From Gamarada debralockiae (Eukaryota; Ascomycota; Leotiomycetes; Helotiales; Hyphodiscaceae): DNA of 64,000 nucleotides. A model generated the notes under the pieces. The model saw only the letters and a program-made list of their open reading frames with translations, was not told where the DNA came from and ran no database searches. Where the stretch lies: assembly GCA_002803225.1 (NCBI GenBank), contig NXFV01000430.1, positions 62,001 through 126,000 of the forward strand, read 5' to 3'. The position numbers and the translations under genes are program-made. Within the stretch, counting starts at the first letter, position 1. Each line of letters begins with the position of its first letter. This document shows positions 56,691-64,000 of this stretch, in pieces.

Positions 56691-59600
56691 TCAGCGCTCT
56701 TCGTGTAGGTACGTGCATTTAGCACCTTTCGCGCATTTCCCCTCAAGCCAGAATCTGCAAGGCTTCTTCTTCCCCTTGTATTCGCCATTCGCGTCGAAAG
56801 GTCCATCATTGCCGTAACCACCATCCCAATGTTTCATATCATAACCGCGGTCCTTGGTGCTGGAGTTCGGCTTGTTATGGCCCTGCTTCTTTCTGGGGCG
56901 CGCATTCTCCTTCTCCCGTTCGCCGTCCCATCGCTGCTGCTGGTCCCGATCATCGTAGTCCCGATCTTGTCCATTTCCACTTGACCAGCCATTGTAATCG
57001 TACTGTTGATGAGAGGGCGCGATGCCGTTGCCAGAAAGATAAGCTTGGACTTGAGTCATGTCGGGAACATGTGGCAGCATGTTCGGCGGTGGAGGTGGTG
57101 GGAAGGGGTTTACGATCATGGGAGGCATCGGCATCGGTTGGTGGGTCTGCTGAGGGGGCATTGGCGGTGGTTGGAACTGAGCAGCCTGCAGCTGAGCAAT
57201 CTGAGCATCAGCATCCCTCTTCTCCTTCTCAGCTTTGTCCTTCTTGTAACCATCCCACCATATTGCTCTCTGTTCTGGATTCGTCATCCAATCCGGTGGT
57301 TCGGTAGGTGGAAATGGTTTGCCTCTCAAAGAATTGACAATGCTTTGAATGTTCTCCCAAGCAGCAGCATCTATGACAGGAATGGGTGTATTTGTTGGGT
57401 GCATAGTATTCGGTTGGTTTGAAAGTTGTCGTGTAGGCACGTCAAGATGCTGGAGAACAGTGTTGACGTTGGTGGAGGAAGATGAAGGTGTAGGCTGACC
57501 AAATCCACGAGCTTGATTCTCTTGTGTGTTCATAAGCTTGCGTTGCTGCAACATTTGAGACGCGTATTCTGGACCGTAATGGTGAAGTTCCTCGAGTCGC
57601 TGAACCACCCACGGTTCGCTAGGTCCCTTCAGTTGTCGCTCTTGCTGAAGGCTTCCAGTATCTCCAGATGGTGGCTCTTTTGGCGTCGGCGGTATATCTT
57701 TCGGGTCGGTATAGACAACCATGAGCTCCAAAGCCTCACGTCGTTCTTGTGCTTGTTGTTCGGGAGTGGTGACAGTTTTCTCGCCACCTCTGGTCGCGTA
57801 AGTGGGTCCGAACATAGTGGCCTTGTCAAGGTCGCTGAAGTCGATTCTGACGAGATTAGGATAAGGACGTTCCTCGAAATTGACATCTTCAGGATCGTAA
57901 TCATCGTCTTCAGCTTCCATAGCTGAGTCCATTGTTTCTGAGACACGCTGCTTGTGCATCATACCCTCAGATCGCTCGTCATGCGCATCCCTCAACATAT
58001 CATCTTGCCGACCCTCGTCCTCAGCCTGCTCGTGCTTGAACAGTCGTATCTCTTCAAGATCCGGTCCTTCCTTGAACTTGACCCTCAAGTGCCGTCTGCT
58101 TTCTTTCCGTTCGCGGCGCTTCTTCTCCTCTGGTGTCTCCGGCGGAAGAGGCTTTGCTTCTGGAGCTTTGGGTGGTTTGACCGGCTCAGCAATCTGTGCT
58201 AATAGTGCTCCTAACTTGGATTCGGTAGGAGGAGAAGGCTCACGCTTCTTTGGTGCTGGTTTAGGAGCAGGTTTCGAAGAAATACCGAGCAAGTTGTTTG
58301 CTAGGAGATTGGTAGGCCGCTTCGGTGGGATTGGCTTCGACGATGATGAGGGCGTACCGGCGACGTCAGATGCGAACTTCTTGCTTGGTTTGCTGCTGGC
58401 GCCGTCTCCGTCGTGTGGTCTCTTTGCGGGGTTGGAGTTGGAAGCGGCTTTCACAGATTCAGCATTTCTTTGTTTTGACTGCTCAATCTTGTCACGAGGG
58501 TTCTTCGTATCTTCAGCTTGTTGGGCTTCCTTCTTGGCCTTCGCAGCTTTCTCCTTAGCCTCGATGGTGTTGGCAAGAATGGTTGTGATATCCTTCTTGG
58601 TTTCGTCATCCCCCTTCTTATTCCAACGCTTCGTAATGCTGTCAAACTTGAGTTTCTTCAGTAAGGCATCAGACATATTTTGAAACTTGGCAAGTAAGCT
58701 AAAGACCGCCTTAGGCAGTTTACCCAAGAAATCCTCTGTCTTGATGCACTCAATCAAAGTTGTTGTTAGACCATTAACCAGCTTCTGATGGCTTCCCAAG
58801 TTCTCTACTATTGCAGGATAACCAAGGGTATTAGCAGCGTTGATAGTTTGGTACAACGACTCCAGCAGAACTCGACGAGCTCTCTTCAGTCGATCAACTT
58901 CTGCCGGACGAGAGGCAGCTTCTTCGGTTTGAGTTGAATTTGTCTTGAGCTGAACTCGAAGAGCGCTGACGAAGTTTCCGTATTCCTCGATGGCGCCTTT
59001 GACAACATCTGCATTTGGATTCGAATTTGGATCCTTCCAGATGATACCTATTGCATCCCATCCTGCCGCATCTGCAACATCTGTTGGGCGCGTCAAAGTG
59101 CGAACCTGGAAAGGGGTAAGTAATTGCATTTTATGGTAGATGTCACTTGTGAAAACGCATGCCGTGAGATGTTGTAAACAAAATGTCGGTAGATAAGACT
59201 TCGCGGATCACGGCATCACAGGAAAGTGAATTGAGTAGACCATGGAAGGTGATGGAAAGCTTACCTCGCTAATGTCCTTGACCGGCATATCCTCGTCTTC
59301 TTCGTACTCTGACTCCTCTTCTGAACTGGACTCCTCTTCAGAAGAGCTCGTCTCAGTTGGCGTTGAGGGTGATTTTACAGAACCGCTATCATCACCCCGT
59401 AAATTGGCTAATTTATCATGTACCAGTTTGGGTCCTTGACTTGTTCCTCTGTATTTGCTTATTGCAGGTTTTGGTTCTTTGGGTGTTTTGACTTTGATCT
59501 TCTTGGTAGATATTCGGGCTGGTGTTGATGTACCTAAGCGAGACGATGTCAGATGGGAGATAACAAACGGCAACTCGCCACCTAGATCTGTAAACAAAGA

Positions 59601-60558
59601 AGAAATAAGCCTTACCGGACATATCCAGGCCAGGCACAAGCTCTTTGCCACTCCTCGATTTGCGGGGATGGTATTTCGGAAGGGTATCTGGCAAGTTGTC
59701 AGTGAGCTACAATGCAGGACAAAGGACCTTTCAAGGGATCTGGTACTGACTCTTCAAGCCCGGTGCTACTTGGATAGGTGTATCCTCCCATGATAGGAAC
59801 GGTGCAAACTCGAAGCGGGGACGGGACGATGGGTTCTTCACAGCATGTAGCTCAGGGTGAGTGATCCGGACAACATTCTGGGCGGCTTCGGCCTTGACTG
59901 GTTGAGCACGAGGAGCAGTAGTAGGGACACTCGAGGAGTCATCGGGTCCACCAAATCTCTTCAAGTTTTGCTTTGATTCAGGATCTGAGGAGCCGCTGGG
60001 TAATGCAGGATACCGAACTGGGGCTTCTATGTTCTGCATGTTGCCATTTTGCGTATTGTTGAAGTATATTGGATCTTGTGGTCGACGGTCGAAGTCACTG
60101 GCGGGTTGCTGAAAGGCAGCATTCGATATCCCACGATTTACTGGGGGTTGGGTGGAAGCCATCTGGAATTGAAGAGATTGAGGAGCGATTGTGTTGTTGT
60201 CGGATCCATGAAGACCAAAGGAGAAGGAGCTTTCGGCAGGGTATGCGGTTGAACTCTGTAAGGAAGGATCGAGATTGTATGATGTTGGACCGAAAACATC
60301 CGAGGGTCTTGCATGTTGATATTGAGATTGGGTTACATATGGGGAGTTTGTATATGATACCGGAGGATATGATGGTTGTTGGAGATCGTAGTGGTCGAAT
60401 GAAGGTTGGGTTGAATATGGTGGTGCAAATGAACCCTGCGCTGCATGGGGTTGTTGATATGTGTAATGTTCGGTCGACGTGGGCCAACCGCTACTATTCA
60501 TGAGATCGTCATAGCTAACATCCTCCTGGAGATAGCCATGACTATTATTTCCCTCCAT
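56691..60558 (-). CDS. PNUTS/Ppn1-like protein phosphatase 1 regulatory subunit with CCCH finger
   Basis: Four exons, 60558-59751, 59687-59616, 59533-59265 and 59105-56691, encode 1187 residues. The first 270 residues are Gln/Tyr/Ser-rich. A helical domain around residues 390-600 (DAAGWDAIGIIWKDPNSNPN, VENLGSHQKLVNGLTTTLIE, FLGKLPKAVFSLLAKFQNMS) resembles the TFIIS N-terminal (LW) fold. Near residue 723 the sequence LRVKFKEGPDLEEIRLF contains RVKF, a canonical RVxF motif for binding the PP1 catalytic subunit. A Pro-rich tail leads to a CCCH zinc finger, KPCRFWLEGKCAKGAKCTYL, at the extreme C-terminus. Helical TFIIS-like domain, RVxF and terminal CCCH is the layout of metazoan PNUTS, which directs PP1 to RNA polymerase II during termination. 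The assignment rests on that layout, not on overall similarity. An internal ATG at 59129 lies in the last intron. Confidence 0.78.
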
Positions 60559-61662
60559 TTCGTCTCGATGTTCAAAATGTTGTTGTCACGTGATTGAATC
60601 GATGTGGAGAAGTGAGATTCGGGAGACGGGGGGGTGTTTGGAGTTAAAGAGTGGTTCGGATTATCGAGGAGATTTGAGGCCGTATGATTGGATGGCTAAA
60701 CGACAAAATTGAATCAGCATTTGACTGACCACAGATTCCCTGTTTCCCGCCTCCGGGCGCAATAATCGAGAACCAAGGAGAATATCGCCTCCCGTAGGTA
60801 CGGACGGGCCTGGCAGCGTCTGGGGGGTTGGGGGATTTTGAGAACACCACGTTTTGATAACCCGCAGCAACGGTTTTGACGGTATTGTGAAGCTGCAGAA
60901 GCGCAGATGCCACAGGGCCCGACGATACCAAGCGACACAGCCAAAAGCAAGCAAGCCGGGAAGCAGCACACGATCAACCCAAGAACACCGTATCGCAGCA
61001 GTGCGCGACCTTTCTCGATCCTCCTCTCTGACTGCTTGTAATACGAGCGCAACTTAAATCGTACGTGGCCTGGACTGGTAGCATTACCCGGCCCCTCCAA
61101 AATGCAAAAGCAGAAGCGCAAGCTTATGTCTAGGCAATTCGGAAGGTGTTTCTTGGGCTGCAGCACTTTTGAGGTGGCGTTGTTCTCTTTGTTGTGACGA
61201 TAATTTTTCGCCTTCAGGTGCGATCAAGAAGTTAAGGTGTCACCGTACCCTTTCTAAAATGAATGGCGAGCTCTTTCATGAGCAGCCCTCTTAAACCGAG
61301 TCACTTTGTTCAGTTCATTTGTACGATCATTTGTATCTGTTAAGAGTCGTGGCCATGATGAGCCGAAGAGGATGGTGAGAAGTGAATGATGGGGATGAAG
61401 GGAGTGAGGTTGGAGAAGGAAAAGAAATGGTTTGCGGTCCACGAAGGTCGTTCACAATTCCGGTGGTAGCGCACTAACGCTAGCCCCTTTGGGAGTTTTC
61501 GCGCCACAGCTTCCCGTTGAATTGAACTGTGATGTATCAACTCAGGCAATGCCGATCTGTCCTGAATATAAAAAATCACCAATAAATACAAGCTGTTCAA
61601 ACTGCAGTTGATTCATGATACAGCATTTGCAGTTCGGCTGAATTACAGCCTTCAACGCAATC
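60559..61662. other. divergent upstream region of the PNUTS-like and SLY1 genes
   Basis: Open frames here (60644-61166, minus) are cysteine-rich and overlap in different frames without a known domain; not called. TTGTTGTCACGTGATTG with a CACGTGA motif lies just upstream of the PNUTS-like start. Confidence 0.5.
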
Positions 61663-64000
61663 ATGGCAGCATCAACCCACAATTCTCTGCGAGACCGTCA
61701 AATCAGTATATACAAACAGCTCTTCCTCAGCGCCGCAAAGCTAATAGCTGAATTTAGGATCGATCGAGCGCATGCTAAATCTAAATCATGATTCAGATGA
61801 ATCTACCAATGGCCACAGCGACCAAAACACGAGCAACGGTCTGGCAGTCCCAACAGCTCCAATCTTGAACTCGGACGGAGACCCAATATGGAAAGTTCTG
61901 GTCTTTGATGACTTGGGACGAGATGTTATAAGCAGTGTCCTGAGAGTAAATGATCTGCGGACATGGGGAGTTACAATGCATATGTAAGTTCCAAGAGATC
62001 GGAGCGTTGAGAGGAGGGGCAGCTTCGAACAAATTGCTGATCAAGGTCAGGCACATAGCATCTGCGAGACACCCTATCCCCGACGTACCTGTTCTGTATT
62101 TGGTTGAACCTACGGCATTGAACCTACAAACCATCACCTCCGACCTTTCTAGAGGCCTCTACTCCCCAGCATACATCAATTTCCTGTCCTCGATACCTCG
62201 GCCCTTACTCGAAGACTTCGCAAGACAAACGGCTGAAGCTGGCACCTCGGAGAGCATCGCACAATTCTACGACCAATACCTAAATTTCATCGTTGGGGAA
62301 CCAGACTTGTTCAGTCTAGGAATGAGAAAGGAGAACACATATTGGGCTTTGAACAGTGCGAGGACGAAGGATGAGGAATTAGACCATGTAATAGACAGAA
62401 TTGTCAGTGGACTCTTTAGCGTTATGGTCACAATGGGTATGGACATCTTCACGAATAAGGGATTTTGCTAACTTTGTCAGGCGTCATGCCAATCATCCGC
62501 TGCCCCAAAGGAGCTGCTGCGGAAATGATATCAGCGAAACTTGACCGAAAGCTGCGGGATCACATCTTAAATTCGAAAGACAACCTCTTCTCTGCGTCGA
62601 GCAATAGACCTTCAACTGCAAGCGGAACTCCTTCATCACGACCAGTGCTCATAATTCTGGACCGAAATGTCGATCTCATCCCAATGCTATCACATTCCTG
62701 GACATATCAGTCGCTTGTTCACGATGTTTTGAATATGAAGCTTAACCGAATCACAGTCGAGACACCCATTGACGAGAACGCTCCAGCGAAGGGCACAACG
62801 AAAAAGGCATATGACCTAACGTCAAATGACTTCTTCTGGGCCAAGAATGCTGGCGTGCCATTCCCACAAGTCGCGGAAGACATTGACGCGGAGTTGATGC
62901 GATACAAAGATGACGCGAATGAGATTACAAAGAAGACCGGAGCCTCCTCGATAGAAGATCTCCAAAACGACACCAGCGCATCTGCACAACATTTGAAAGC
63001 TGCCATTACCCTCTTACCCGAGCTACGAGAACGAAAGGCAGTGCTGGATATGCACATGAACATCTTGGCGGGTTTGCTGACGGGCATCAAGAAGCGCCAG
63101 CTGGACAACTACTTCCAAATGGAGGAAAACATCATGAAGCAGACGACGGCACAAATGCTTGAGGTCCTGAACGATCAAGACAAAGGCAACAACCCCCTGG
63201 ACAAGTTACGACTGTTCATAATCTGGTTCCTAAGCACTGAGCAAAACGTCTCAAGACAAGATTTAGAGAAGTTTGAGGAATCGCTGAAAGCTGCTGGAGC
63301 AGACACTACCTCTCTCGCCTATGTCAAGCAGTAAGTTTCCTCCCTTTGCACGTCTACGTTAAACCCCAGAAATTTGCCCTTCATAACCCCCTCAAAAGTC
63401 CCACTTCTAACGAACATGCAGAGTCCGCGCAACAACACGCATGACAATGATGACCACGGCACCCACCCAAACGCCCGCGCAAGCCTCAGCATCAACCGAG
63501 CTCTTCCGCGGCTTCTCCTCTATCTCCTCCCGACTAACTTCCTCTCTCAAAGAATCCGGCGTAGGCGCCAACTTCGAGAACCTAATCTCGGGCGTCAAGA
63601 ACTTCTTACCAGCAAACCGCGATCTCACCGTCACGAAAATCTGCGAATCGATCATGGACCCCGCTGGGGCCTCCTCATCCGCAATAGCAAAAACGGAGAA
63701 TTATTTATATTTTGATCCGAGGAGCGCGAATGCGAGAGGTACGATGCCCCCCCCGTCTGTGGCGAGGAAGGGCGAGAGTATGCCGGGTGGGCTGGGGGGA
63801 TTGGGTAGTGCGGGACCGGGAACTGGAGCTACGTTTGGACAGCGTAGGCAGGGCTTTAGTGAGGCTATTGTGTTTACGGTTGGAGGGGGTAGTATGGATG
63901 AGTATGGGAATTTGCAGGAGTGGGCTAAGCGGACTGGGGTTGGTGGGAGTGGTGCTGAGAAGGGAGCTGGTAGGAGGAGAGTGGTGTATGGGAGTACGGA
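61663..64000 (+). CDS. SLY1: Sly1, Sec1/Munc18-family ER-Golgi SNARE regulator (3' part outside window)
   Basis: Sly1 binds the syntaxin Sed5 and chaperones SNARE assembly in ER-Golgi transport. Five exons are visible: 61663-61705, 61758-61983, 62051-62436, 62481-63330 and 63422 to the window end. The start reads [14 protein letters not shown] joined to [14 protein letters not shown], typical of Sly1. Core segments: [44 protein letters not shown]-like [70 protein letters not shown] and [40 protein letters not shown] and [20 protein letters not shown] follow. Exon 5 continues through [20 protein letters not shown] and a glycine-rich insert to [20 protein letters not shown], close to the family's C-terminal conserved block. 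Only the last few dozen residues should be missing. Confidence 0.95.

Noticed and set aside
59106..59264. Separate gene starting at 59129 (MQLLTPFQ)
   Set aside because: The ATG lies in an intron; upstream exons join in frame at VRTLTRP with GTAAGC and CCAG sites, giving a longer protein.
60644..61166. Cysteine-rich minus-strand open frames upstream of the PNUTS-like gene
   Set aside because: Overlapping frames with no domain, lying in the divergent upstream region of two genes.
1..64000. tRNA, rRNA or CRISPR features
   Set aside because: No tRNA T-arm-like sequence with a matching acceptor stem, no rRNA core and no regularly spaced repeats were found by eye.

Overview
The window is nuclear DNA of a filamentous ascomycete (Pezizomycotina). 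Genes carry short introns (about 47 to 70 bases, with GT/AG ends and CTAAC- or CTGAC-like branch sites), there is a Zn2Cys6 transcription factor, a CBM1-tagged wall-degrading enzyme and AT-rich patches that look like mutated transposon relics. The protein sequences look most like Leotiomycetes (Helotiales), but that placement is an impression from the sequences and no search was run.

Left part (1-11 kb), mostly housekeeping: MPE1 (pre-mRNA 3'-end processing, cut by the window edge), a Yippee/Mis18-domain protein, ornithine decarboxylase antizyme with a +1 programmed frameshift, a GNAT acetyltransferase and NMN adenylyltransferase sharing an upstream region that holds a 447-bp inverted-repeat element, and an unknown nuclear-looking protein.

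Accessory island (11-24 kb): broken genes for a sugar MFS transporter, a zinc alcohol dehydrogenase and an amino-acid/choline-type permease are interleaved with an apparently intact Zn2Cys6 regulator (followed by a diverged copy of its own 3' end) and an intact membrane-anchored haem-dependent N-demethylase-like protein. A secreted GH131-CBM1 glucanase follows. This looks like a catabolic neighbourhood in decay.

Middle part (25-48 kb): a conserved fungal protein of the 'ORP1-like' kind split by a 749-bp intron, a gene-poor 3.9-kb stretch, then RTF1 (Paf1 complex) divergent from COQ7 (ubiquinone synthesis), a large PX-PH phospholipase D, an alpha/beta hydrolase, the mitochondrial release factor MRF1 and a gamma-glutamyltranspeptidase-like protein.

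Right part (48-64 kb): a broken multipass membrane protein gene, an intact CorA-type metal transporter, a gene-poor stretch with a possible lactonase fragment and a small CACTCACCC repeat, a PNUTS-like phosphatase-1 regulator (LW-type helical domain, RVKF motif, CCCH finger), and SLY1 (ER-Golgi SNARE regulator), cut by the right edge.

Exon boundaries were worked out by hand from splice signals and frame continuity. All names rest on motif recognition, not on database searches.
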